From Coleophora flavipennella (lineage: Eukaryota; Arthropoda; Insecta; Lepidoptera; Coleophoridae), in contig OX369253.1 of assembly GCA_947284805.1 (NCBI GenBank), positions 2,232,001-2,296,000 of the forward strand: a stretch of 64,000 bases of DNA, in the 5' to 3' direction. This document shows, piece after piece, positions 32,901 through 44,355 of this stretch. The position numbers and the translations under genes were made by a program. Below the pieces are notes generated by a model that was not told the DNA's origin, ran no database searches, and saw only the letters and a program-made list of their open reading frames with translations. Every line of letters starts with the position of its first letter. Position 1 is the stretch's first letter.

Positions 32901-35400
32901 ATGCTGTCGAATGCTACCTCTCCCGTCCCTGTAGCCCTGCTGCCCTCCAATTTATTAAAGTTTAGGTTCTGGAATGGGACATCCTGTATTAGCTAACTAA
33001 AGCATATTTGCATTTGTGGTCCCATGGTTAGGCGTCACGCACGACATCAAGGGAATTCGTTACGTAATGCTGTCGAATGCTACCTCTCCCGTCCCTGTAG
33101 CCCTGCTGCCCTCCAATTTATTAAAGTTTAGGTTCTGGAATGGGACATCCTGTATTAGCTAACTAAAGCATATTTGCATTTGTGGTCCCATGGTTAGGCG
33201 TCACGCACGACATCAAGGGAATTCGTTACGTAATGCTGTCGAATGCTACCTCTCCCGTCCCTGTAGCCCTGCTGCCCTCCAATTTATTAAAGTTTAGTTT
33301 CTGGAATGGGACATCCTGTATTAGCTAACTAAAGCATATTTGCATTTGTGGCCCCATGGTTAGGCGTCACGCACGACATCAAGGGAATTCGTTACGTAAT
33401 GCTGTCGAATGCTACCTCTCCCGTCCCTGTAGCCCTGTTGCCCTCCAATTTATTAAAGTTTAGGTTCTGGAATGGGACATCCTGTATTAGCTAACTAAAG
33501 CATATTTGCATTTGTGGTCCCATGGTTAGGCGTCACGCACGACATCAAGGGAATTCGTTACGTAATGCTGTCGAATGCTACCTCTCCCGTCCCTGTAGCC
33601 CTGCTGCCCTCCAATTTATTAAAGTTTAGTTTCTGGAATGGGACATCCTGTATTAGCTAACTAAAGCATATTTGCATTTGTGGCCCCATGGTTAGGCGTC
33701 ACGCACGACATCAAGGGAATTCGTTACGTAATGCTGTCGAATGCTACCTCTCCCGTCCCTGTAGCCCTGTTGCCCTCCAATTTATTAAAGTTTAGGTTCT
33801 GGAATGGGACATCCTGTATTAGCTAACTAAAGCATATTTGCATTTGTGGTCCCATGGTTAGGCGTCACGCACGACATCAAGGGAATTCGTTACGTAATGC
33901 TGTCGAATGCTACCTCTCCCGTCCCTGTAGCCCTGTTGCCCTCCAATTTATTAAATTTAGGTTCTGGAATGGGACATCCTGTATTAGCTAATTAAAGCAT
34001 ATTTGCATTTGTGGCCCCATGGTTAGGCGTCACGCACGACATCAAGGGAATTCGTTACGTAATGCTGTCGAATGCTACCTCTCCCGTCCCTGTAGCCCTG
34101 TTGCCCTCCAATTTATTAAAGTTTAGGTTCTGGAATGGGACATCCTGTATTAGCTAACTAAAGCATATTTGCATTTGTGGTCCCATGGTTAGGTGTCACG
34201 CACGACATCAAGGGAATTCGTTACGTAATGCTGTCGAATGCTACCTCTCCCTCCCTGTAGCCCTGCTGCCCTCCAATTTATTAAAGTTTAGGTTCTGGAA
34301 TGGGACATCCTGTATTAGCTAACTAAAGCATATTTGCATTTGTGGTGCCATGGTTAGGCGTTACGCACGACATCAAGGGAATTCGTTACGTAATGCTGTC
34401 GAATGCTACCTCTCCCGTCCCTGTAGCCCTGCTGCCCTCCAATTTATTAAAGTTTAGGTTCTGGAATGGGACATCTTGTATTAGCTGTAGCATATTTGTA
34501 TTTGTAGTGCCTTGATTAGGCACCACGACATCAAGGGAATTCGTTACGTAATGCTGTCGAATGCTATCTCTCCCATCCCTGTAGCCCTGCTGCCCTCCAA
34601 TTTATTAAAGTTTAGGTTCTGGAATGGGACATCTTGTATTAGCTGTAGCATATTTGTATTTGTAGTGCCTTGATTAGGCACCACGACATCAAGGGAATTC
34701 GTTACGTAATGCTGTCGAATGCTATCTCTCCCATCCCTGTAGCCCTGCTGCCCTCCAATTTATTAAAGTTTAGGTTCTGGAATGGGACATCTTGTATTAG
34801 CTGTAGCATATTTGTATTTGTAGTGCCTTGATTAGGCACCACGACATCAAGGGAATTCGTTACGTAATGCTGTCGAATGCTATCTCTCCCATCCCTGTAG
34901 CCCTGCTGCCCTCCAATTTATTAAAGTTTAGGTTCTGGAATGGGACATCTTGTATTAGCTGTAGCATATTTGTATTTGTAGTGCCTTGATTAGGCACCAC
35001 GACATCAAGGGAATTCGTTACGTAATGCTGTCGAATGCTATCTCTCCCATCCCTGTAGCCCTGCTGCCCTCCAATTTATTAATGTTTAGGTTCTGGAATG
35101 GGACATCTTGTATTAGCTGTAGCATATTTGCATTTGTAGTGCCTTGATTAGGCACCACGGCATCAAGGGAATTCGTAACCTCTCCCGTCCCTCTAGCCCT
35201 GCTGCCCTCCAATTTATTAATGTTTAGGTTCTGGAATGGGACATCTTGTATTAGCTGTAGCATATTTGCATTTGTAGTGCCTTGGTTAGGCACCACGGCA
35301 TCAAGGGAATTCGTAACCTCTCCCGTCCCTCTAGCCCTGCTGCCCTCAAATTTATTAAAGTTTAGTTTCTGGAATGGGACACCCTGTATTATCTGCAGGT
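29986..35400. repeat. Satellite array, monomer ~158-166 bp, about 30 copies
   Basis: The marker GGAATTCGTTACGTAATGCT recurs at steps of 158 (30620-31252), then 162, then mostly 166 bp, so local subfamilies exist. Diverged monomers lie at the left edge (29986-30140, 30330-30600). A block with AGTGCCTTGATTAGGCACCA variants spans about 34480-35150. The final units lack about 22 bp around TTACGTAATGCT. ORFs here are repeat artefacts. Confidence 0.92.
30141..30330 (+). mobile_element. 5'-inverted RTE insertion inside the first satellite monomers
   Basis: 30141-30189 is RTE sequence in antisense (CCGGTGCGTGGTCGCCACTC), joined at 30190 to sense RTE sequence (GGTGGACCGATGACCTGATG to CTGATATTATGAT). 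The two pieces are neighbours in the intact RTE. Confidence 0.75.
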
Positions 35401-35705
35401 ACACTTGGCAGTGGAATGTGCTAGGTTTCATGCCCGTGTTAAGTCTAGCTGCACACTCGGCCTACATGACCACAGATTTCTCTTTTTGTAGCAAGAAAAT
35501 ACATAATAACCACTACACTTACATACTAACTGTTATACTATACCTACATACATAAACGGTGAATGTGAGTATGGCAAGGTCCTACCGACACTATTCAAAC
35601 TTGGGTTGTTCAGTTTCTACTGGTGAAACTGAACAACTTATCCCATGGAACCTCTAGTCAATTCGAAAATAAAATTGGACCATTTTATTAAAGTATCTTA
35701 ACTTA
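35401..35705. other. Flank of satellite array
   Basis: Non-coding. A short hairpin GTTGTTCAGTTTC...GAAACTGAACAAC lies at 35607-35640. Confidence 0.45.
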
Positions 35706-35975
35706 AGGGCCTTTGTCCAGCAGTGGACGTTTTTCGGCTGATACGACGATGAACTTAAGTGGCCGTGGGCGGGACACAGCTCGTAGAACAGATGGCCGTT
35801 GGGGCAGTAAAGTTCTCTAGTGGCGACAGCGCACCGGAAAACGTAGAGTAGGCAGGACTCCTACTCGGTGGACCGATGTCCTGGTGAAACTCGCGAAAAG
35901 CCGCTGGATGCGGGTAGCGCAGAATCGGTCGTCGTGGAAATCCTTGGGGAGGCCTATGTCCAGCAGGTATGATGA
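35706..35975 (+). mobile_element. Two adjacent RTE LINE 3' fragments
   Basis: A 47-bp 3' end (GGGCCTTTGTCCAGCAGTGG...) is followed by a second copy from AACTTAAGTGGCCGTGGGCG to GTCCAGCAGG. Confidence 0.75.
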
Positions 35976-36148
35976 TTAAACTATCTGCTCAGATGTTGAT
36001 ACAGAAAATGCAGGGTTTTTTTTGGGTTTCTAATACATGCAACTGAACAATGTATAGAAAGCCTATGGTTAATTCCCACAAAAGTGTTTACTATAATTAA
36101 CTGACTAATTTAGAAAATAGGAGGTTGTCAGTTCAACGGTATGTTTTT

Positions 36149-36372
36149 TTGAAGTGAAAACTTCTTTAGGCGCGTTGGGCAATTTTTGAGATGGGAAAAA
36201 AGCATTGAACTCGCCACACCGTTACCGACGTCCGACACCTTACCAGGAACACTTGCAGGGTCAAAACTTTGTCAACCTAGTCGTTCGCCAGGAACACTTG
36301 GAGGTTCAAAACTTATAAAACTGTAAAAAGTTTTTATTTCTGTCGGCACCTCCGGAGTGGTTAGGTTTTTTT
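36149..36372 (+). repeat. Repeat family 'GAAGTGAAAACTTCTTTAG', copy 2
   Basis: Same ends as 18446-18665. It contains a short internal direct repeat (CAGGAACACTTG...GGTCAAAACTT). Confidence 0.6.
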
Positions 36373-36444
36373 TTGTATGTAACGTGATTTTCGTGATTTC
36401 TTAGCCGATTGTAAAAAGGCATTTTGAAGACTCTTTTTTGTTGT

Positions 36445-36815
36445 TGTAAATAAAATAACCACACTTTTGCATTTTTTCAATGTTTTTTCGTTTAGTTTCA
36501 ATTTTCTGAATGAAAGTAAAAAAAATAATAACATGTTGTTACTCACTTTGTATTATCATAATTCATAACAAATATTGTTGTATATTTTATAAAATTTTTA
36601 CTTCAAAATATTAGTCACAACTAGAGTTGAAAGTAACGGTGTAGAAGAACTACCTTTGCGAATTTTTTTTTTGGAGCCAAAACTGCTTAATCGTGTTTCT
36701 AATAGCTTTAAGGAGCATCATCAACAATAAGGGTATTTTTTTTCAACCTTAGGTGTTCTATCGTTTAAGAGTAAAAAGCGTCAAAAATAACGAAAATATG
36801 TAATTTTAAAAATTA
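36445..36815 (+). repeat. Interspersed AT-rich repeat, copy 2
   Basis: Matches 8395-8760 over its whole length with scattered indels. Confidence 0.65.
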
Positions 36816-37565
36816 ATAAAAATTAATGCCTTAATAAAAAAAGTATATAAAAAATGTACTTAAGGCCCGACAGCCCTGAAACTTTTGTCTTTTTCTTTTT
36901 CTTTACGAGTAAAGAGGGAAGAAAATAACCACACTTTTGCACTTTTTCGATGTTTTCATTGTTTTTTTCATCATATTTCTCTTAAATAAAAATCCTTTCG
37001 ATGTTTTCCCTCCAGTCACCTATAAACTTTATTTCAGTAAATAAATCATATTATCATATTACTTATTTTAAGAACAAAGCCGATATTAGACGATAAAATG
37101 GCTCGAAAAGAGATACCTTTGCGAAATTATTCTCTCGAGCCAACTTTACAAAATCGAGTTTCCATTTTATTAAACGTTTTATTAACATTTTATTAACTTT
37201 ATTAAACGTAATCGTAACTATTCTCAATAATACATAGATGTTTTCGTAGATTTAAATTTTACTGATATATGAATTCCAAAAACCTGTTTTACAACATTTT
37301 TAGGTACCACTGAGCCTTAATTGTTGCGATTGAAGTACGATTGTTTTTTAACATGTTTATCGTTGTCAATTGGCATTGTTTATAAAATGTAAGATATTTT
37401 TTATGACTTTTTATTATATCACAATTGGTAAGCCCTTGCCATAATCTCATCGAATGGTAAGTGACGATGATGCCGAAGATGGAAGAAGTAATTAAAGCAA
37501 CGAAATAATGGAGCAAAGTAATTAAGTTAAGTATTTTATGACAATTAAGTAGGTACTATTACTAT
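36816..37565. other. Unassigned AT-rich sequence
   Basis: No gene seen. A SINE type 1 tail fragment (ACAATTGGTAAGCCCTTGCC) is at 37421-37480. Confidence 0.4.
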
Positions 37566-37729
37566 TTCAGTCACTCCTATTTTTATGATTTTAAAAGTTT
37601 GTAAACAGATACGTCACAGGTTCAATTCAAACCCTATAAAAATTTTCATTTTCAGTCACTCCTATTTTTATGATTTTAAAAGTTTGTAAACAGATACGTC
37701 ACAGGTTCAATTCAAACCCTATAAAAATA
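37566..37729. repeat. 85-bp exact tandem duplication
   Basis: TTCAGTCACTCCTATTTTTA starts at 37566 and again at 37651. No difference is seen between the copies over about 79 bp. Confidence 0.85.
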
Positions 37730-38049
37730 CTTAAGAATTCATTAAAAATTAAAACCCCGACTGCGTAAAAACTTAACTCCTCTTTTTGGCCAGGCGGGTA
37801 AAAATGTATCCTATGTCACACAAGATCAAGACGAATCTAACGATACGTCATACTCATAGGCACTCGGGTAAATAGTCTGAGAAAAACCGCTGATTACCAA
37901 GGAAAAAGTCCTTACCGCTGGGCCACCGACGCTTTTTGGACTATAGCACCCAGAACCCAGAACCTTTGAAAGTCTAGAAGTGCCAGATATTTACAGAAAA
38001 CGTTCATCTAAATATTATTTATCTAATATCTAAATTACTAGGTACTTAG
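37730..38049. other. Unassigned sequence
   Basis: No gene seen. Confidence 0.35.
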
Positions 38050-38216
38050 TCATCATCATCATATCAGTCGAAGGTCGTCCACTGCTGGACATAGGCCTCC
38101 CCCAAGGACGACGACCGGTTCTGCGCTGCCCGCATCCAGCCGCTGCCCGCGACCTTCACCAGGTCATCGGTCCTCCGAGGTCTCACGACCTGCCTACGCT
38201 ACGCTACGGTTCTTAA
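38050..38216 (-). mobile_element. RTE LINE 3' fragment, antisense
   Basis: Starts CATCATCATCATATCAGTCG and reads antisense through CTTCACCAGGTCATCGGTCC. Confidence 0.8.
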
Positions 38217-38245
38217 TAATTTGGTATAATTATAAGAAGAAAGTT

Positions 38246-38402
38246 GGGGCAGTCAAGTTCTCGGAGTGGAAACCGCACCACCGGGAGACGTAGCGTAGGC
38301 AGTCTGCACTCGGTGGACCGACGGCTTAGTGAAGATCGCGGGAAGCCGCTGGATGCAGGCAGCGCAGGGCGGGCCGTTGTAGAAATCCTTGGGGGAGGAC
38401 TT
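38246..38402 (+). mobile_element. RTE LINE 3' fragment, sense
   Basis: GTTGGGGCAGTCAAGTTCTC to AAATCCTTGGGGGAGGACTT. It is truncated at the 3' end by the next repeat and forms an inverted pair with 38050-38216. Confidence 0.75.
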
Positions 38403-38642
38403 TTTAACCGACTTCAAAAAAAAGGAGGAGGTTTCTCAATTCGACCGTATGTATTTTTTATTTTTTTTATGTGTGTTCGCGGATAACTTCGTCGTTTATG
38501 AACCGATTTTGATGATTATTTTTTTGTTTGGAAAGGAGATATCCCAAGGGTGATACCATGATTAGGAAACCAGGATCTGACGATGGCAGCCCAGAGAAAT
38601 CGAGGGGAACCTTAGTTTCCTGTTTGAAGTCGGTTTTTTTTT
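38403..38642 (+). repeat. 'AACCGACTTC' TIR-like repeat, best copy
   Basis: Starts TTTAACCGACTTCAAAAAAA and ends GTTTGAAGTCGGTTTTTTTT, so the ends are inverted. About 240 bp. Confidence 0.7.
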
Positions 38643-38896
38643 GTTCAGAATTGTCTTTTGGCTGGTAATACGATAAGGTTTTACGCTCATGACCACAGAA
38701 CATTTAATAATGTCTCATGACTGACTGACTGAATGACAGTGACACTGTCAAAATGATTTTTTAACGTAGATAGGTTGGCAACAAAGAGATTTTTATTCTT
38801 AACAAAAAAAAAATTACGAGCGCCCCAGCTGGTGTTGTCAAAAAAATATTTTGATGGCAAATAAAAATACTTAGAGTGGAAAAAAATATGTAGAGC

Positions 38897-39002
38897 GTCG
38901 CGTCGGTGGCGCAACGGCTAGGGCCGCTACATCCTGTCCGGGAGGTCGTGGTTCGAATCCTGCCACGTCCCAATGTGTTTTCGAATATCGATTTCATATG
39001 TA
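38897..39002 (+). mobile_element. SINE type 2 head
   Basis: GCGTCGGTGGCGCAACGGCT (box A) and GTGGTTCGAATCC (box B). It is truncated after the head, so it is not a tRNA gene. Confidence 0.7.
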
Positions 39003-39144
39003 GGGGAAGAGTGACTAGAAAGAGCCAGTTTTACACAAGGCCCAAAAAAACCTATAAGGAATGAAAACAATAATGTTTATACGGTAAAGTTATCATTTAG
39101 ACGGATAGAACCAAGTTTCGTAGGGGGAAAGACGAAAATTTATT

Positions 39145-39270
39145 GATTGATTGATTGAAAACACTTTATTGCACAACATAAGAGGAAAAAAAGATACAAT
39201 GATTGAGGAAGTTGTACATATAGGCGGTCTTATCGCTAACAAGCGATCTCTTCCAGACAACCTTTAGGTG
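39145..39270 (-). repeat. LINE 3'-UTR-type repeat, antisense
   Basis: (ATTG)n tail, CACTTTATTGCACAAC and ATCGCTAACAAGCGATCTC, the reverse of 1795-1940. Confidence 0.6.
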
Positions 39271-39774
39271 TAGGAAACATGAAAAATATTGTAAAATTTT
39301 ATGGTTTTATAAAAAAGTTGATTTTTGGCTTTTTTCATAACTTATATGCTTTAAAAGAGCCACCGCGACTTATGAACGAGACAAAGATGAAAGTTAATAA
39401 CGTACACCATATTAATAGTGATTGTAACGTGATGTTTTTGTAGAGGAAAGGGAAGATATTAAAGACTACCTACTTAAAAAATACATACAGTCTGAAAAAT
39501 TGCTTGTAACTTGAAAAAAATGTTCATAACTTGCAGAGAAATCAAATAAACCCTCTTTTTTAATTTATTAATAATAATCAAAAAGTTTTCTGAGTGGATT
39601 TTGCTTTCAATTAATGTGGGATTTCAAAAGTGTCAAGGGCAAAAGGGCAATTTTTTACACAGATTCCATATTGCACCTCTCTCTACCCTCTATACTTTAA
39701 CATAACCTCCATAAATTTTTATTATAAAAATAATTATTTAAAAAATCTGTGTAAAATACAATTTAATGCGCTCC
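39271..39774. other. Unassigned AT-rich sequence
   Basis: No gene seen. Confidence 0.35.
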
Positions 39775-40193
39775 TGTGATGAAGGAAAACCTCGTTAGGA
39801 AACCTGCACACGCCTGCGAAGAAACTTGAAGGTTGTGTGTGTGAAGTCGTCCAACCCGCATTAGGCAAACATGGTCGACTAAGGCCCTATCGCCCTAATA
39901 GGGATGACGACAAAAATAAATTATGAACTCTTGATCACTAAATTGCCCTCCTACTTAAACTTCGAAAAACCTTACTCGTTTTGTTTTCCATCAAGTCTTC
40001 GATTCTTAATTTACCAAAATCACAAAATGAGTAAATAAATGACGCTGCAAAACTATAACGGCACGCCTAGGTATTTCAAACATTTTTAGAAAAAAATGCC
40101 GTTTTTGACAGATTATAAAAAGTAAATCAGATAACTAGCATTCGTCATCCCTATGCATTGCCCCTCGGTGGGGACGTATATGAACTGATATGA
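39775..40193 (+). mobile_element. SINE type 2 body and tail, split by a MITE
   Basis: Left part to TATCGCCCTAA (39898), right part from GCATTGCCCCTCGGTGGGGA (about 40155). Together they form the usual body and tail. Confidence 0.75.
39900..40152. mobile_element. TA-type MITE, copy 2, nested in a SINE
   Basis: Same AGGGATGACGA/TCGTCATCCCT ends as 3385-3643. TA lies at both borders (39899-39900, 40152-40153), suggesting a Tc1/mariner-type target duplication. Confidence 0.8.
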
Positions 40194-40483
40194 TGAAATA
40201 AAAATACTTAAAAGGCGCCTTAGGTGCCTAACAACTACTATGTAGTTTGACATACCTCTCTACTCATTATCGAAATGTCTTATATGTCATAATATACCTG
40301 CTTATCTCCGTTTCCTAATACCAAGAGAGTGGATTGACAGTAGACTTAGACCATGACCTGTTGGCAGTAGAGATAGGCAGGCATGTCAAAAGCATACTAA
40401 TGTGTTATCTGTAAAATTAATGTCTTTGCATAATAAATCAGGCACCTACGAGTATAAGTCGCACACAGATATCTAGTTTTCAT

Positions 40484-40625
40484 CATCATCATATCAGTCG
40501 AAGGACGTCCACTGCTGGACATAGGCCTCCCTCAAGGATTTCCACGGCGATCGGTACTGCGCTGCTTCACCAGGTCATCGGTCCACCGAGTGGGAGGTCT
40601 GTCTATGCTTCGTTTTTATATCATT
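40484..40625 (-). mobile_element. RTE LINE 3' fragment, antisense
   Basis: CATCATCATATCAGTCGAAG to GTCCACCGAGTGGGAGGTCT, with an internal deletion. Confidence 0.75.
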
Positions 40626-41084
40626 GTACTTTCTTAACTGTGATAGATAATAACTTTAAATTAAAAAAATAATAAAAACAAGACTACATAACAACTTTAC
40701 CTTAAACCCTCTTTTTTAGGTTAAGTCGGGTAAAAATGTAGGTATCCTATGTCACTGAGAGGATCAAGACCAATCTAACGATAACCCACCTAATAAGCTT
40801 TTCCTGTTTAGTTAAGACTGGAATACTCGACAAACTGAAGATGAGCAGGTTCATAGAAATACAAAGTAGACAGGTAAACTATAATACATACATACATACG
40901 AGAACATCCCACTTGGCATAATTACATCTGTGCCATACCGCAGTCCATAGCACTATGGACTTTTTTTCCCTTATTCGGACGGAGGGGGAGAGATGCATCA
41001 GCCCGGCTGTACTGGTTATGTGGGACTCACAGCTGAAGGCTAAACCTACTCACTAAAACTTCCCCTATGGATTTAGGTCAATCA
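40626..41084. other. Unassigned sequence
   Basis: Contains ACTGGTTATGTGGGACTCA near 41010, also found at 7440. No gene seen. Confidence 0.35.
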
Positions 41085-41640
41085 ACATGTAAAATCCTTC
41101 ATCGAAACGACCCACACCTTAGGGAAGGGTGTGGGAGCGTAAAAAGAGAGGGATTGCACCAAACGCGCCGTGGAGATAGCCAGCGCGCCCAATGCAGGGG
41201 ATTCCAGGAATCCCAGGGATTGTGCCATACGGGGATGGAACAAGATCTGAGTGGTGACGGAAGTGACCGTAAAAAGACTATCTTGAAAAAGGTGGCCCCG
41301 AAACTAGGTAGTGCCGCAGACCGACGATCGACGGGCGGTACGATTGCACGGACGGCGAACTTCCTGTTGATCCATCGCCGGGGGACACCACCGAAGCACA
41401 CGACACGACGGTCTTGATCCTCAGAAGCAGGCCGGGCTGCGACGTGTATGACCACGTTGGCTTCCCGACGATGAAGGCGTGCACGGTGACCGAGTTACGC
41501 CCGCTTCGTTGACTAACTCCCCGAAAGCGTAAGAAGCAGTACGAACTCCACGGCAGCGACCTGGCGGGCGTGCTCCGTCCATCGCCGCGATACACTACCA
41601 AAGCACACGAAGACCCGAGAGAGCACGTCCACCACGGGCG
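41085..41640 (+). repeat. GC-rich repeat related (inverted) to 63219-63545
   Basis: Shares CGACGTGTATGACCACGTTG, GGCTTCCCGACGATG and CCATCGCCGCGATACAC with the reverse complement of 63219-63545. It may be a fragment of a larger retroelement. Reading frames are broken, and I do not recognise the protein. Confidence 0.6.
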
Positions 41641-41660
41641 GCAGACGGCGCAAGTGCCTT

Positions 41661-42358
41661 GACTATGGACGGCTTAGGCACAATGCTCGATGGTCGCAGT
41701 AGAGCCTCTCAACAATTACGTCTTAGAATTATCATGGACAAGACGAAAATTATGTCAAACGTCCGTGTCGCACCTTCCTCTGAAGGTTAGAGGCTCTACT
41801 ACGCTCGAAGTTGTTGCCGAATATGTGTACCTGGGACAAACAGTCTAGTTAGGTAGGTCCAACTTCAAGAAAGAGATAAATCGTCGAATCCAACTCGACT
41901 GGGCAGCGTTCGGGAAGCTTAGCAATATCTTCACGCTCCAAATACCGCAGTGTCTTAAAACCAAGGTCTTCGACCAGTGTGTGTTGCCAGTAATGACACA
42001 CGGAACGCTTACTATGGACCTCATAAGAAGGCTCCAGCTCACCCAAGGGGCAATGGAGCGTGATTATTGCTCGGAGTTTCTCTGCTTGATCGAATCAGAA
42101 AGGAGGAGATCCGTAGGAGAACCAAAGTAGTCGACATAGCTCTCAGAATTGCTAAACTTAAGTGGCAGTAGGGGCACATAGCTCGTAGAACAGATGGCCG
42201 TTGGGGTAGTAATGTTCTCGAGTGGCGACCCCGCACACCAGAAAACGTAGCATAGGTAGACCTCCCACTCTAGGCGCAGAACCGGTCGCCATGGGAATCC
42301 TTGGTGGAAGCCTATGGTCCAGCAGCAGTGGACGTCCTTCGGCTGATATGATGATGAT
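41661..42358 (+). mobile_element. 5'-truncated RTE LINE, degraded
   Basis: ACTATGGACGGCTTAGGCAC to CTGATATGATGATGATGG. Multiple indels and stops occur relative to the intact copy at 60894. Confidence 0.85.
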
Positions 42359-42730
42359 GGTATCTGTGCGCAAAGGCCTATCAACCTATCCCCTTACAAA
42401 AAGTACCATAAACATACGGAAAATAGAGTAGTCACTCTCTTAAATAAGACAGCGCCCCTAGCGAACTGAACCCAAACTAATACAGAAACATGAAAATCTA
42501 ATTTATTTGACTGGTTTCATACTCGCGCACTCCGGATTATTATAAAATATGCATTTATTCAGAGCCCACACAAGCAATTAGGTATTAATAAAAAAATAAA
42601 AACCTGACTGCACAAAAACTTAGCCTTTGACATATTAACTAATGATTTTTTGTTTTTTAAATTTTACAAATGACTTGTATAATCATGTAATTACTATTTT
42701 ATGACTATCAGAAAGAGTGTAATTTGCACC
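42359..42730. other. Unassigned sequence
   Basis: AT-rich; no gene seen. Confidence 0.35.
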
Positions 42731-43029
42731 TACGAGGGGTCAACGGGTGGCTGAAAAGTAATCTACCTGACTGTGAAATAAAAGTCATAACTCGTCTTCT
42801 AAGTCATTGCTCGCAAGAGCAAATCAACACACTGAGTCACGGCCCTTTTGTACTACTGCAACACACATATGTTTTTGTATTATTATTATTTTTTGCTCTT
42901 TTTAATTTGTTATGTTTTGTTTTATATTATGTATGATTGTAATAATATGTGTGTGATTGCAGTGACAAATAAACGTGTTATCTATCTATCTATCTAACTC
43001 ATAATAGATCAATAATTATTTTTTATTTT

Positions 43030-43366
43030 TAGGGTTCCGTACCCAAAGGGTAAAAACGAACTACTCCTCTGTCCGTCCGTCTTTCTGTCTGCCTGTCCGT
43101 CTGTCACCAGGCTGTATTTCAAGAACCGTGATAGCTAGACAGCTGAAATTTTCACAGATGATGTAGGCATTTCTGTAGCCGCTATAATAACAAATACAAA
43201 AAAATAGAAAAAGTAGAAAAATAAGGGAGGTCTCAGTACAAAAAACGTGTTATTTTTCGAACGCCATCTAGTATGATGGTTTTTGAAAAAATGAAACTAG
43301 CGCCATCTAGTATGATGGTACGGAACCCTATGTGTGCGGTTCTGACTCGCACTTAACCGGTTTTTA
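43030..43366 (+). repeat. 'GGTTCCGTACCC' repeat
   Basis: GGGTTCCGTACCCAAAGGGT to GCACTTAACCGG plus poly-T. CTAGCGCCATCTAGTATGAT is partly duplicated inside. Confidence 0.75.
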
Positions 43367-43604
43367 GTCTCCTGCAACTGATATGCACTTTTGACAACTT
43401 TTGTCAATAGGTAACTGACATCATGCTTTAAAAAAAATATTTTACATCGAAATGGTCATTCACGGCTTCCTTCATCTCTTCGTCCATAGATAATCTGCGT
43501 CCCCTCAAACTTTTCTGTAAATTTTTACCTGACTGCGCCAGAAGGAGGGTTATGTTTTTCGAGAGTATGTATGTATGTATGTATGTATGTTTGTATGTAT
43601 AATT

Positions 43605-43868
43605 GTTTGGCACGCTCTGCAGCCTGAACGGCTGGATGGATTTTAGCTTGAGACGTGTCGTTTGATTCGTATTTACTGTGAGAGTGACACTGGGTATATC
43701 AAAATAAAAAAAACAAAATGGCGGATTTTTGGCGCCTAATTCAACTGTTTGGCACGCTCTGCAGCCAGACCGGCTCGATGGATTTTAGCTTGAAGGGTTT
43801 CGTTAGATAAGGATTTACTGTGAGAGTGACACTGGGTATATCAAAATATAAAAAAAAACAAAGTAGCA
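43605..43868. repeat. ~130-bp direct repeat, two copies
   Basis: GTTTGGCACGCTCTGCAGCC occurs at 43605 and 43746, each followed by GAGAGTGACACTGGGTATAT. Confidence 0.8.
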
Positions 43869-44260
43869 GATTTTCCGGAGAATTGCAGCAAGCGGTATTT
43901 GTTGACGACCGCACAATAAAAAAATATCAACCAGGAGTTCGTATACGGATTGAACCATGTACGATTGATTTTGACGCACTTCGAGGACAAGGAAAAATTG
44001 AACGCAGGATGTTGCCCTTAATCCTAAGTTGGGCTGTAACTGTCCACAAACTTCAGGGTGCTACACTCGATTTGACACTTGTGGACCTCGGCTCACATAT
44101 ATTTGCTCAAAATCAAGCATATGTAGCTCTTAGTCGAGTTAAAACATTAGCTGGACTGGTCATCTGTTCACTTGATCCTAAAAAACTTTTGAATCGACCA
44201 CACGATCAGAATTCTTTTATAGAGGTTCAACGTTTACGAGAATATTATTTTATCAACTGA
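43860..44260 (+). pseudogene. Pif1/Helitron-type helicase C-terminal fragment
   Basis: The ORF to the stop at 44258-44260 contains RMLPLILSWAVTVHKLQGAT (motif V region) and AQNQAYVALSRVKTLAGL (motif VI region), typical of the end of Pif1-family superfamily-1B helicases, including the Hel domain of Helitrons. The Walker A/B half and the Rep domain are absent. The first ~14 residues of the ATG ORF at 43820 come from a neighbouring repeat. It is most likely a truncated Helitron relic. Confidence 0.7.
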
Positions 44261-44355
44261 TAAGTTAATAATCTGCGTAATCTTAATGTGTGTCATGTGT
44301 ATATAGGTTACTATACAAACTCATTCAATAATAAAACTAAAAAAATGAATAAAAT

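Noticed and set aside
35018..35431. 137-codon minus-strand ORF with internal repeats
   Set aside because: It is the last satellite monomers read in a stop-free frame.
42979..42998. (TATC)n microsatellite as a regulatory signal
   Set aside because: A simple-sequence tail of a retroelement-like 3' end; no evidence for function.
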